A stretch of 64,000 nt of DNA from Winogradskyella sp. Lineage in GTDB: Bacteria > Bacteroidota > Bacteroidia > Flavobacteriales > Flavobacteriaceae. Shown here in pieces: positions 25,854-34,579 of this stretch (within the stretch, counting starts at the first letter, position 1; each line of letters begins with the position of its first letter). Both the position numbers and the translations under genes were made by a program. The notes under the pieces were generated by a model. That model worked only from the letters and a program-made list of their open reading frames with translations, had not been told where the DNA came from and did not search any database. The stretch lies in contig PBLD01000001.1 of the NCBI GenBank assembly GCA_002722255.1, forward strand, positions 335,401 through 399,400, written 5' to 3'.

Positions 25854-26636
25854 TTATTTCCCAGGAAAATCAGCTTTGCGCTTTTCTAAGAATGCTGTTG
25901 TACCCTCTGTAAAATCTTCTGTACCAAAACAGTCTCCGAAGGCTTTTATTTCTACATCATAACCATTAACACCATCTTTGTAATTGGCATTCACAGCTTT
26001 AATAGCCTCTGAAATTGCAACTGATGAATTACGCATTATTTTACCTGCAATACCTTGGCAAAACTCTATCAGTCCTTCTTGCTCTACAACATGGTTTACC
26101 AAACCGTAACTCAAAGCCTGATTAGCATCTATCATGCCAGCTGTCATAATCATTTCCATAGCTCTACCCTTACCTACTAACTGAGATAAACGTTGCGTAC
26201 CACCATAACCAGGTATTACTCCCAATGATGTTTCTGGTAAGCCCATTCTGGCATTGGTACTTGCAACCCTAAAGTGACAAGCCATTGCTAATTCTAAACC
26301 GCCTCCAAGTGCAAACCCATTAACGGCTGCAATAACAGGAGTACTTAAATTTTCTACAAAATCGAATAGAAGTTTCTGACCTTGTGCTGCTAATTTCCCA
26401 CCTTCTTCTACATTAAAATCCGCGAATTCACTAATATCTGCTCCTGCTACAAATGCTTTTTCTCCACTTCCGGTAACAATAATAACCTTGGTGTTTTTGT
26501 CTTTATTAGCCTCGTCAAAAGCATCGTGCAGTTCTTGTATTGTCTCTTTATTTAACGCATTAAGCTTTTTAGGTCTATTAATAGTGATGATTGTTGTTCC
26601 GTTTTGATAGTCTGTAAGTATATTGTTATAAGACAT
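25854..26636 (-). CDS. enoyl-CoA hydratase/isomerase (crotonase) family protein
   Basis: This 260-residue crotonase-fold enzyme has the oxyanion-hole sequences AFVAGADISEF and NGFALGGGLELAMACHF. The two glutamates used in hydration are present in GGLELA and GLPETSLGVIPGYGGTQRL. It most likely hydrates short-chain 2-enoyl-CoA in fatty-acid or amino-acid breakdown. Position suggests no specific pathway, since the neighbours are a radical SAM protein and a histidine kinase. A dispersed palindrome lies between it and the kinase gene. Confidence 0.92.
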   Translation of the reverse strand: MSYNNILTDYQNGTTIITINRPKKLNALNKETIQELHDAFDEANKDKNTKVIIVTGSGEKAFVAGADISEFADFNVEEGGKLAAQGQKLLFDFVENLSTPVIAAVNGFALGGGLELAMACHFRVASTNARMGLPETSLGVIPGYGGTQRLSQLVGKGRAMEMIMTAGMIDANQALSYGLVNHVVEQEGLIEFCQGIAGKIMRNSSVAISEAIKAVNANYKDGVNGYDVEIKAFGDCFGTEDFTEGTTAFLEKRKADFPGK

Positions 26637-26664
26637 AATATTTTATTGATTTAATATGTGAAAA

Positions 26665-26685
26665 CCTGAAGATATTCAGGATGAT
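26665..26685 (+). repeat. dispersed palindrome with ATGAT tail
   Basis: CCTGAA and TTCAGG form a perfect 6-base stem around GATA, followed by ATGAT. This resembles the flavobacterial dispersed palindrome of the form CCTGAA...TTCAGG-ATGAC and lies in a 53-base gap between two minus-strand genes. Confidence 0.5.
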
Positions 26686-26689
26686 AAGG

Positions 26690-28144
26690 TCATTCTTTAG
26701 GAAACGCCACAGTAAACGTCGTACCTTTTCCCTCTTGTGATGTAAAGGTAATACTTCCTTTGAAGGTTTCCACAATATTTTTTACCATTGCCAGTCCTAA
26801 CCCCATACCACTTGACTTTGTGGTAAATTTAGGCTCAAATATTTTTGATTTTGTTTCTTCTGCAATACCATTACCATTATCTTCTACAGTGACTTTTACT
26901 TCAGACCCTTCAGAAAATACCATAACTTTTATACTTGGATTTTCTTTTTCATCTGGTATGGCCTGTATTGAGTTTTTAACCAAATTAGTCACAACCCTAA
27001 TAAGCTGTGTACGATCAAACTTAGCTATAATCTCATCTTCTTTAGCTTCAAAAGAAATATAATCTTCATTAAAAATGTCTAATGCTAGTTTTACAATATG
27101 AACAACATCGAGATTTTCAGATTTTTGAGCTGGCATTTTGGCAAAGTTTGAAAATGCAGATGCTATAGAGCTCATAGTATCTATCTGTTGAATTAACGTA
27201 TTACTGTACTCATCTACTTTTTGATGAATATTCTCATCGCTTGGGTCAAATTTACGCTGAAAACTTTGTACACTCAACCGCATTGGTGTTAGTGGATTTT
27301 TAATTTCGTGCGCTACTTGTTTTGCCATTTCTCTCCAAGCTTGCTCACGTTCGCTTGTAGCCAGTTTCACAGCACTTGCCTCTAGCTCATCTATCATACT
27401 ATTATAAGAGTTTACAAGTGTTTCTATCTCTTCGCTAGTAGCTTCAACTTTTATTTTTTTATTTCGCTTTTCGAGTCTTGTTTCATTCATCTTATCACTT
27501 ATTGTTTTAAGTGATTTTGTTATATATTTTGAAATAAAATAAGCAAATACAATGGCTGCTAATATCATTGCCAAATATGCATAGCCTAGACGCATTAAAA
27601 ACTCATTGAGCTCTTTATTCAAAAAATCATCATTTTCTAAATACGGTAGATTGAGTATAGCTAAATTTTTAAACTTACCATCTGTGATGTAAGAGTAAGA
27701 AGATTGAAATATTTGTCCGTTTTTTTCTTTTTTAAGAACATAACGATGCTCTGCTGTGTTAGATAATGCATTAAGAACATCTGCATCTAAACACTGTTCT
27801 GTAGTATCTCTTTGAATGGTGCGCTTAGAACTTTTAAGTAATTGACCATCTAAATCGTACAAATTTACTTGTAAGCTATGTATGGCATCAATATCAAAAA
27901 TAGCATCCTTAAAAATTAGTGGAATATTTTCTGTAGTAACAGGATAAGTAGTCTCTTGTACAATAAATTCTATACTCTTTCTAATAGCCTTTTCTTTGCG
28001 CTCTAATCGCTCTCTATGGTAATCTCTAGCCTCTTCGTTGTACTGATATATTGTAACTGCCGCAATTAATACAGATGCTAATAATACCAGAAGTATCATA
28101 GCAATAAATATTCGAGATCTTAAAGAGAGTTTTTTAATCTTCAT
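26690..28144 (-). CDS. membrane-bound sensor histidine kinase
   Basis: This 484-residue kinase has TM1 (about residues 11-30), a periplasmic sensor region, TM2 (about 187-207), a HAMP linker and a HisKA dimerisation domain with the phosphoacceptor in QVAHEIKNPLTPMRLS. The catalytic domain shows an N box (NLVKNSIQAIP), G1 (VEDNGNGI) and G2 (GMGLGLAMV). The H box with NPLTPMRLSVQ resembles NtrY-type kinases. No response regulator gene is adjacent, so the partner is elsewhere. The signal is unknown. Confidence 0.93.
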   Translation of the reverse strand: MKIKKLSLRSRIFIAMILLVLLASVLIAAVTIYQYNEEARDYHRERLERKEKAIRKSIEFIVQETTYPVTTENIPLIFKDAIFDIDAIHSLQVNLYDLDGQLLKSSKRTIQRDTTEQCLDADVLNALSNTAEHRYVLKKEKNGQIFQSSYSYITDGKFKNLAILNLPYLENDDFLNKELNEFLMRLGYAYLAMILAAIVFAYFISKYITKSLKTISDKMNETRLEKRNKKIKVEATSEEIETLVNSYNSMIDELEASAVKLATSEREQAWREMAKQVAHEIKNPLTPMRLSVQSFQRKFDPSDENIHQKVDEYSNTLIQQIDTMSSIASAFSNFAKMPAQKSENLDVVHIVKLALDIFNEDYISFEAKEDEIIAKFDRTQLIRVVTNLVKNSIQAIPDEKENPSIKVMVFSEGSEVKVTVEDNGNGIAEETKSKIFEPKFTTKSSGMGLGLAMVKNIVETFKGSITFTSQEGKGTTFTVAFPKE

Positions 28145-28184
28145 CAGCTTATTAATGGACTAAATATAGCAATAATCAAGCCAA

Positions 28185-28733
28185 TTAGGCATCTGGATTT
28201 TTTTCGCGTATGCGTTTATAAAGTTTAAACCCTAACATTATAAGTATCCCAAGAACTACGATACCAACAACACCAAAAATCCAATTAATGGTACTTTTTA
28301 AAATAACCAAAAAGACTACTGCAAAAAGAATAAAGGTTGCTCCTTCATTCCATATTCTCATAAAGTTTGAAGTTACTTTTACCTCATCATTTTGAAGTTG
28401 CTTATAGTAAACATGGGTTTTGAAATGGTAAATAAATAGTAAAACTACAAAGGCTAATTTTACATGCATCCAACCTTGCTGAAACCAACTAGGCATTAAA
28501 ATCATTAACCAAATCGCAAATAACGTTGCAAGAATTGCTGATGGCCAAGTAATAATAAACCACAAGCGCTTCGCCATAAGTTTTAGCTGCTTTCCAAGAA
28601 TTTCTTTTTCGGGTGATGGTTTATGAAACGCTTCTATTTGATATACAAACAATCTCGGAATGTAAAACAAGCCTGCAAACCAAGTGATAACAAAAATGAG
28701 ATGTAGTGATTTTATGTAATTGTAGTATTCCAT
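28185..28733 (-). CDS. hemJ: HemJ-like protoporphyrinogen oxidase
   Basis: This 182-residue protein of about four membrane helices matches the HemJ/CopD-like family. It has the N-terminal YIKSLHLIFVITWFAGLFY with a conserved His, RLFVYQIEA, and the C-terminal MRIWNEGATFILFAVVFLVI that parallels the NE-P motif of HemJ. HemJ binds haem b and oxidises protoporphyrinogen IX to protoporphyrin IX, the step before ferrochelatase. Ferrochelatase lies about 4.6 kb away, and I see no hemG or hemY in the window, so this is the best candidate for that step. Often annotated only as a CopD family protein. Confidence 0.82.
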   Translation of the reverse strand: MEYYNYIKSLHLIFVITWFAGLFYIPRLFVYQIEAFHKPSPEKEILGKQLKLMAKRLWFIITWPSAILATLFAIWLMILMPSWFQQGWMHVKLAFVVLLFIYHFKTHVYYKQLQNDEVKVTSNFMRIWNEGATFILFAVVFLVILKSTINWIFGVVGIVVLGILIMLGFKLYKRIREKNPDA

Positions 28734-28744
28734 AGATTTATTTT

Positions 28745-28767
28745 GTCACCTTAAAGTCGTTTCAAGG
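28745..28767 (-). repeat. dispersed palindrome, minus orientation
   Basis: On the minus strand this reads CCTTGAAACGACTTTAAGG followed by TGAC. The arms pair apart from one G-T wobble, and the TGAC tail matches the other copies. It lies just upstream of hemJ. Confidence 0.45.
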
Positions 28768-28788
28768 TCTATCTTATTTTTTTATTAG

Positions 28789-28814
28789 ATGCTGAAAATA
28801 AATTCAGCATGACA
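28789..28814 (+). repeat. dispersed palindrome with ATGAC tail
   Basis: ATGCTGAA (28789-28796) and TTCAGCAT (28803-28810) are perfectly inverted around AATAAA and are followed by GAC. Two such palindromes stand in opposite orientation in the same short gap between hemJ and the BNR-repeat gene. Confidence 0.55.
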
Positions 28815-28823
28815 AATTTAGAC

Positions 28824-31800
28824 TTAATCCTCAACAAACAAATAATTCAACTGTTTAGAATTAAAGGCTGCATTAAATGCTTTAATTTCGTCATTAAGAA
28901 TTGTGTTAAACTGAGACAATTGGGCTTCAATTTTTGAAGTCAATTCATTTTTAACAGCAACATCTTGATCGGTTGGTGCAAAATCTCCCATACTTACCAA
29001 TGAATTAAGATGCCCTAATTTATTGGTCAACTTAATAGGAAAATTTAAAGGATCTTGACCACTTCTATTTTTAGTTTGGTATAACTCCTTTTCAATGTTT
29101 GAAAGTTGCTCTTCTAAGGCTTTAGCTTTTTCTACCAAGTCTTTCACATTCTCATCGTCTTTGTATTGCTTTTGAAATGCACTTAACTGTCCATTAATAT
29201 TTCTTATTTTTTTGATGGATTTATGCGCTTTGTCGATAGTTTCGTTAACATCTTTTACAAACTGAAACTGTTTTTCCATATCAGCAAGCGTGCTTTCAGC
29301 TCTTGGGTCAGCAAGAATTGTAAATGGCTTTGATTGCTCATTTCCATTGACATTTAAACTCACTTTATACTCACCAGGAATTGCTCTTGGTCCTTCTAAA
29401 CTTGCCCACCACAATATCATACCTGGTAAACGTTCTGCACCATCATAGGTCATATTCCAAACAAACTGATTTGCTCCGTTTTCAACTTTAAGTATATTCT
29501 TTTTGTCTTTATTTGAAAATGTTTTAATCGTGTCTCCTTTTGTATCGAAATAGGTTAGAGACACCTCGTCGTCTTCCTTATAATCTTTTAAATTAAAATA
29601 CGTGATAACACCATTTGGATGGTTAGCACCAGATGTTAAACTACCACTTCTTCCGCCACCTCGCATTCTGTAAGTGTCTTTTGGTTGAAATAAAACTGTT
29701 TTACTTAAATCTGCATCGTATAATTGATGAATTACGGTTAAATCATCTATCATCCAAAGACTTCTACCTTGAGTCGCAACAATTAAGTTATTGTCTTTTA
29801 TGGTTAAATCGGTTATTGGTACTATTGGTAAATTCAATTGAAATGGCTTCCAGTCTTTACCATCGTTAAACGAAATATACATTCCTGTTTCAGTGCCTGC
29901 ATACAGCAAGCCTTTACGCTTTGGATCTTCTCTTAAAACTCTGGTAAAATGCTCTCCGTTAATACCATTAGTGATTTTCTTCCAAGTCTTTCCGTAGTCT
30001 GTGGTTTTGTACAGATATGGTGCAAAGTCTCCCGTTTTGTATTTTGTGCCAGCCACATAGCACGTACCCTCATCAAAAACACTTGGCTCTATACTGTTAA
30101 TCATCATCCACTCAGGCATGCCTTTTGGTGTCACATTATCCCAGGTTTTACCACCATCTTTAGTAACATGAATCAAACCATCATCGCTACCAACCCAAAG
30201 TAAACCTTCTTTTAAAGGGGATTCTTGTGCTGCAAAAATGGTACAGTAATATTCTACTGAAGTATTGTCTTGTGTTATTGGTCCGCCTGAAGATTTTAAT
30301 TTTTCCGGATCGTTTCGAGTTAAGTCTGGACTAACGATTTCCCAAGATTGCCCTTCATTTTCAGTAACATGAACGTGTTGAGAAAAGGTGTATAATCGAT
30401 TTGGATTATGCTTAGAAAACATAATTGGAAAATTCCATTGAAAACGATACTTCATACCTTCTGCACCATGACCCATTGGGTTGTCTGGCCAAACATTGAT
30501 TGCTCTTACGGTTCCTGTTTTATGATTCACTCGTGTTAAAAACCCATCATAACTTCCGCCATAAACTATATCATTATCCTTAGGATCTACAGCTATATGT
30601 GCTGATTCTCCTCCTGCTGTACTTTCCCAGTCGTCTTCTGTAATAGCATAACCATCGGTACGATGCGGAATTCTTATAGTAGAATTATCCTGCTGTGCAA
30701 CATAAATTCGATATGGAAACGCATTATCTGTAGTTACTCTATAAAACTGTGATGTTGGCTGATTGTGATAGGTACTCCAGGTTTCTCCACCATCATAGGT
30801 CACTTGTGCTCCTCCATCGTCACCAATAATCATTCGGTCTGGATTTTCTGGAGCAATCCAAAGGTCATGATGGTCTCCATGAGGTGCGTTATAGGTATTG
30901 AAATTTTTGCCACCATCTGTACTTTTATGGTAGCGTACATTAAGAACATAAACTGTATTTACATCTTTAGTATCTGCATAAACTCTGGTGTAATACCAAG
31001 CGCGCTGACGTAGTTTTCTTTCGCTGTTCACTTGTGTCCAGGTTTCACCACCATCGTCACTCCTGTACAAACCTCCTTGGTCTTTATTTTCAACAATTGC
31101 CCAAAGACGTTGGTTATTTATTGGCGAAACCGTTATACCAATAATACCCAAAATGCCTTCAGGAAAACCTTTATTAACCGATATTTCTGTCCAAGTTTCT
31201 CCACTGTCTGTACTTTTCCACAAAGCTGAACCTTCACCACCAGAACTTAAACTGAAAGGTGTTCGTTGTACGCGCCAAGTTGAAGCATACAAAATCCTAG
31301 GGTTTGTAGGATCCATGATTAAGTCTACAACACCAGCATGTTCGTTAGAAAACAACATCTTTTTCCAAGTTTTTCCACCATCTGTACTTTTGTAAACACC
31401 TCGTTCTTGTGTTGGTTTATAGATGTTGCCCAATACACCAGCATAGACAATATTATGGTTCGTAGGATGAATTGCGATACGTGGTACGTGCCTACTTTGA
31501 GGCAAACCAGATGCTTGCCATGTTTTACCAGCATCAACACTTTTCCAAATACCATAACCTGAAGACACATTTCCTCTGACTGTTTTTTCACCACCACCAA
31601 CGTAAATAACATTTGGGTCGCTTTTAGAAACCGCTATGGCTCCAATGCTTCCGCCAAAATAACCATCAGAGATATTTTCCCAGGCACGACCTCCGTTCGT
31701 AGTTTTCCAAATACCTCCACCAGTAGCTCCAAAATAATACAAGTTAGGTTGATTTGGAACTCCTGTAACAGCAGCACTTCGTCCTCCTCTAAAAGGACCA

Positions 31801-31910
31801 AGCAATCTGTATTCTAAGGCTCCATAATCGGATTCTTGAAAGTCTTGTGATTGTAGATCTAAGCTAAAACATGCTATTAAAACAGCTAACAAATAAGAAG
31901 AAAATCGCAT
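28824..31910 (-). CDS. large secreted BNR/VPS10-like beta-propeller protein
   Basis: This 1028-residue protein has a signal peptide (FSSYLLAVLIACFSLDLQS). Many Asp-box repeats of the type S-x-D-x-G-x-T-W follow over residues 60-640 (STDGGKTWKK, SDDGGETWTQ, TTDYGKTWKK), as in sialidase- and sortilin-type propellers. A C-terminal region of about 350 residues has a beta part and a coiled-coil-like helical part (residues about 900-1000). It is probably periplasmic or surface exposed. Homologues are widespread in Bacteroidota and often annotated glycosyl hydrolase, but no sialidase catalytic residues are evident and the function is not known. Confidence 0.85.
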   Translation of the reverse strand: MRFSSYLLAVLIACFSLDLQSQDFQESDYGALEYRLLGPFRGGRSAAVTGVPNQPNLYYFGATGGGIWKTTNGGRAWENISDGYFGGSIGAIAVSKSDPNVIYVGGGEKTVRGNVSSGYGIWKSVDAGKTWQASGLPQSRHVPRIAIHPTNHNIVYAGVLGNIYKPTQERGVYKSTDGGKTWKKMLFSNEHAGVVDLIMDPTNPRILYASTWRVQRTPFSLSSGGEGSALWKSTDSGETWTEISVNKGFPEGILGIIGITVSPINNQRLWAIVENKDQGGLYRSDDGGETWTQVNSERKLRQRAWYYTRVYADTKDVNTVYVLNVRYHKSTDGGKNFNTYNAPHGDHHDLWIAPENPDRMIIGDDGGAQVTYDGGETWSTYHNQPTSQFYRVTTDNAFPYRIYVAQQDNSTIRIPHRTDGYAITEDDWESTAGGESAHIAVDPKDNDIVYGGSYDGFLTRVNHKTGTVRAINVWPDNPMGHGAEGMKYRFQWNFPIMFSKHNPNRLYTFSQHVHVTENEGQSWEIVSPDLTRNDPEKLKSSGGPITQDNTSVEYYCTIFAAQESPLKEGLLWVGSDDGLIHVTKDGGKTWDNVTPKGMPEWMMINSIEPSVFDEGTCYVAGTKYKTGDFAPYLYKTTDYGKTWKKITNGINGEHFTRVLREDPKRKGLLYAGTETGMYISFNDGKDWKPFQLNLPIVPITDLTIKDNNLIVATQGRSLWMIDDLTVIHQLYDADLSKTVLFQPKDTYRMRGGGRSGSLTSGANHPNGVITYFNLKDYKEDDEVSLTYFDTKGDTIKTFSNKDKKNILKVENGANQFVWNMTYDGAERLPGMILWWASLEGPRAIPGEYKVSLNVNGNEQSKPFTILADPRAESTLADMEKQFQFVKDVNETIDKAHKSIKKIRNINGQLSAFQKQYKDDENVKDLVEKAKALEEQLSNIEKELYQTKNRSGQDPLNFPIKLTNKLGHLNSLVSMGDFAPTDQDVAVKNELTSKIEAQLSQFNTILNDEIKAFNAAFNSKQLNYLFVED

Positions 31911-31960
31911 AAAAATTAGTAGTTGGTTATAAGAACACTAAAATTACGGATTTAAAATTA

Positions 31961-33313
31961 TTATGCTTCCTTCGGTATTAAATTTAACTTTACCTCTCTA
32001 TGTAAAAAATAAACGGTCACAAGAGTAGCCAATACATCTGAAATTGGAAAGGACATCCAAACACCAAGTTCTCCGTAAAAGTTTGGTAGAATAAATATCA
32101 ACGGGATAAAGAAGAGTCCTTGCCGAAGTAATGTAAGCAATAAAGCCGGAGTTGCCTTACCAATCGCCTGAAAATATGCTGCGCCAATAAGCTGAACACC
32201 AATGATTGGTGTTGCGGCAAACACCCAGCGCATGGCAGGTGGAGTTTCTTTTAAAACCTCAGTATCTTGGGTAAAAAGTTGTGTTATAGAATCTGGAAAC
32301 AACATTAAAAAAACAAATATGATAGCCGCTAAAGCAACTCCGTACTTAATGGCTGTAAGAATAGATTCTCGTACACGCTTATATTGTTCTGCACCATAAT
32401 TATAACCTGCAATTGGCAAAAACCCTTGCGTAATACCATAAACAGGAAAAAGTGCAAACATGAGCATTCTTCCTACAATCGCGTATGCTGTTACAGAAGT
32501 TTCACCTCCTAAATTGAATAAAATATTGTTCATTAATAAGTAAGTGATGCTTACAATAGCTTGCCTTGCTAAGGTTACAAAACCTAAACCACCTATCTCT
32601 TTGATGATTGGGAAATTCAATTTATAAAAACACTCTGTGATTTTTAATTCTGAATTATTGGATAAAAAATACCAGACAATAAACCCCAAACACAGCATGT
32701 ATGAACCGGTTGTTGCCCAAGCTGCACCATGCATACCGTAACCTAATATTTTTATAAAAATGTAATCTAAAATAAGATTGCCAACAGAAGGAATCATCAT
32801 GGCATACATCGCAAATTTTGGTTTTCCTTCGGCACGAATTACGGTATTTCCCATCATGCACAAGGCCAAAAATGGCACACCATAAAGTACAATAACATAA
32901 TAGATTTTTGCAGGATCAAAAATTTCCCCTTTACCTCCAAAAGCAGGTATTATAGAATCAACAAAGTATAAACCTGGCACAACAAATGATATAGTAAATA
33001 ATAGTGTTAAGGTTATTTGATTGCCAAATGTAGTTAATGCTTTTTCTCTGTTATTTGCACCTAGTGCTCTAGAAATAATTGAAGACCCACCAATACCAAT
33101 AGCCATACCTAAAGCCGCAATAAAAAATGACACTGGCAATACCACATTTATCGCAGCAATGGCATTAGGGCCAATCCAATTACCAACAAAAATAGTATCT
33201 ACAAGAATGTTGAGCGACATTACCAAAATACCTATAGAGGCTGGCACAGCTTGTTTTACAAGCAATTTACCTATTGGTTGACTACCTAAATCTTGTGAGG
33301 ATACTTTAGCCAT
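31961..33313 (-). CDS. MATE-family multidrug or metabolite exporter
   Basis: This 450-residue inner-membrane protein has twelve predicted membrane helices in two related halves, with features of the MATE family such as SLNILVDTIFVGNWIGPNAIAAINVVLP and MMGNTVIRAEGKPKFAM. These proteins export cationic compounds in exchange for Na+ or H+. The first residues MAKVSSQDLGSQPIGKLLVKQAVPASIGILV fit the DinF/NorM-like group found in Bacteroidota. The gene follows hemH with a gap of 3 bases, so the two may be co-transcribed; whether a porphyrin is exported is speculation. Confidence 0.92.
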   Translation of the reverse strand: MAKVSSQDLGSQPIGKLLVKQAVPASIGILVMSLNILVDTIFVGNWIGPNAIAAINVVLPVSFFIAALGMAIGIGGSSIISRALGANNREKALTTFGNQITLTLLFTISFVVPGLYFVDSIIPAFGGKGEIFDPAKIYYVIVLYGVPFLALCMMGNTVIRAEGKPKFAMYAMMIPSVGNLILDYIFIKILGYGMHGAAWATTGSYMLCLGFIVWYFLSNNSELKITECFYKLNFPIIKEIGGLGFVTLARQAIVSITYLLMNNILFNLGGETSVTAYAIVGRMLMFALFPVYGITQGFLPIAGYNYGAEQYKRVRESILTAIKYGVALAAIIFVFLMLFPDSITQLFTQDTEVLKETPPAMRWVFAATPIIGVQLIGAAYFQAIGKATPALLLTLLRQGLFFIPLIFILPNFYGELGVWMSFPISDVLATLVTVYFLHREVKLNLIPKEA

Positions 33314-33316
33314 TTA

Positions 33317-34354
33317 TTACACTGCTAAAGTTTCAGATGTTGCCCATTCTTCAATCATATTAGTTAACACTTGTGTAAAATCATCTCTGTCATTAAGGCA
33401 AGGAATTACGGTAAACTCTTTTCCGCCTACTTCGTGGAAGATTTCCTCACCTTCCATGGCGATTTCTTCTAAAGTTTCTAAACAGTCACTAACAAAAGCT
33501 GGAGTTACAATGGCCATTTTTTTAACACCTTCTTTACCCATACGCTCAATAGTTCTATCAGTATATGGTTTTAACCATGGATCGAAACCTAATCGAGATT
33601 GAAAGGTTGTAGAGTACGTTCCATTTTTGAGTTTTAAATTCTTAGCCACATTCACTGTAGTAATTTCACATTGATGACGGTAACAAAACTCATGTTGCGG
33701 GCTACCCATTTTAAAACAACATTTTCCGTTCATCTTACAATTACCGTTAGTGATATCACTTTTTCTTATGTGACGTTCTGGTACACCATGGTAACTGAAT
33801 AAAATGTGTTCGTAATCTAAACCGTCTAGTTTTTCGGCAATACTTTGCGCTAAAGCTTCTTTGTAATCTTCTCTATGATAAAATGCAGGAGTTCTGGTTA
33901 TTTTTAATTGCGAAAAGTGCTCTGCAACCAACTCGTCTACCTTTACGTCAATCGTTTCAGTAGTTGCCATAGCAAATTGTGGATATAGTGGGATTGTCTT
34001 TACTTCGGTACAACCTTTATCAACCAGTTCTTGCAGTCCTTTTTTAATACTCATACTTCCGTAACGCATGGCCAAAGCAACTGGATAGTCTACCTTATTC
34101 TGTACTTTTTCCTGAAGTCTTTCAGACAACACAATTAATGGCGAACCTTCTTCCCACCAAATTTTTTGATATGCTTTAGCCGAAGCCTTTGGTCTGGTAT
34201 TTAAGATGATTCCTTTTACCAATAATGTACGTGCCCAAAGTGGAAGATCTATAACGCGTTCATCCATTAAGAATTCATCCAAATACTTTTTTACATCTTT
34301 TGGATTAGGACTATCTGGCGAACCTAAATTAACTAGTAAAACTCCTTTTTTCAT
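33317..34354 (-). CDS. hemH: ferrochelatase
   Basis: This enzyme of about 345 residues inserts Fe(II) into protoporphyrin to make haem. It starts with KKGVLLVNLGSPDSPNP and has the catalytic His in ILFSYHGVPERHIRKSD and the C-terminal acidic pair region CLETLEEI. Residues near 200 hold five cysteines in NCKMNGKCCFKMG and FCYRHQCE, which may be an iron-sulfur or regulatory site. I start at ATG 34354, two codons inside a GTG at 34360; a -7 box stands 19 bases upstream. It heads an operon with the MATE exporter. Confidence 0.93.
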   Translation of the reverse strand: MKKGVLLVNLGSPDSPNPKDVKKYLDEFLMDERVIDLPLWARTLLVKGIILNTRPKASAKAYQKIWWEEGSPLIVLSERLQEKVQNKVDYPVALAMRYGSMSIKKGLQELVDKGCTEVKTIPLYPQFAMATTETIDVKVDELVAEHFSQLKITRTPAFYHREDYKEALAQSIAEKLDGLDYEHILFSYHGVPERHIRKSDITNGNCKMNGKCCFKMGSPQHEFCYRHQCEITTVNVAKNLKLKNGTYSTTFQSRLGFDPWLKPYTDRTIERMGKEGVKKMAIVTPAFVSDCLETLEEIAMEGEEIFHEVGGKEFTVIPCLNDRDDFTQVLTNMIEEWATSETLAV

Positions 34355-34372
34355 ATTCACTTTTTCTTATAA

Positions 34373-34380
34373 CAAAAATA
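34373..34380 (-). promoter_or_regulatory. -7 promoter element of hemH
   Basis: On the minus strand this is TATTTTTG, an exact TAnnTTTG match, 19 bases upstream of the ATG. No TTG at -33 spacing was seen. Confidence 0.45.
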
Positions 34381-34579
34381 CAACCCTTTCGTAATAGAAT
34401 AAAATCACTTGTATTAGTTTTATTTATAATGCTATGTTAAATACTGTTTTCACTTTTTTTGAGTTGTTATATTTAACAAGGAATATCCATGATTTTAGTT
34501 TTTAAACGAGTTTTGATGATGGAGCATGGCTATTTCAATGATTTAAATATCTTTACAAGTCCTGATTATAAAGTACAAA

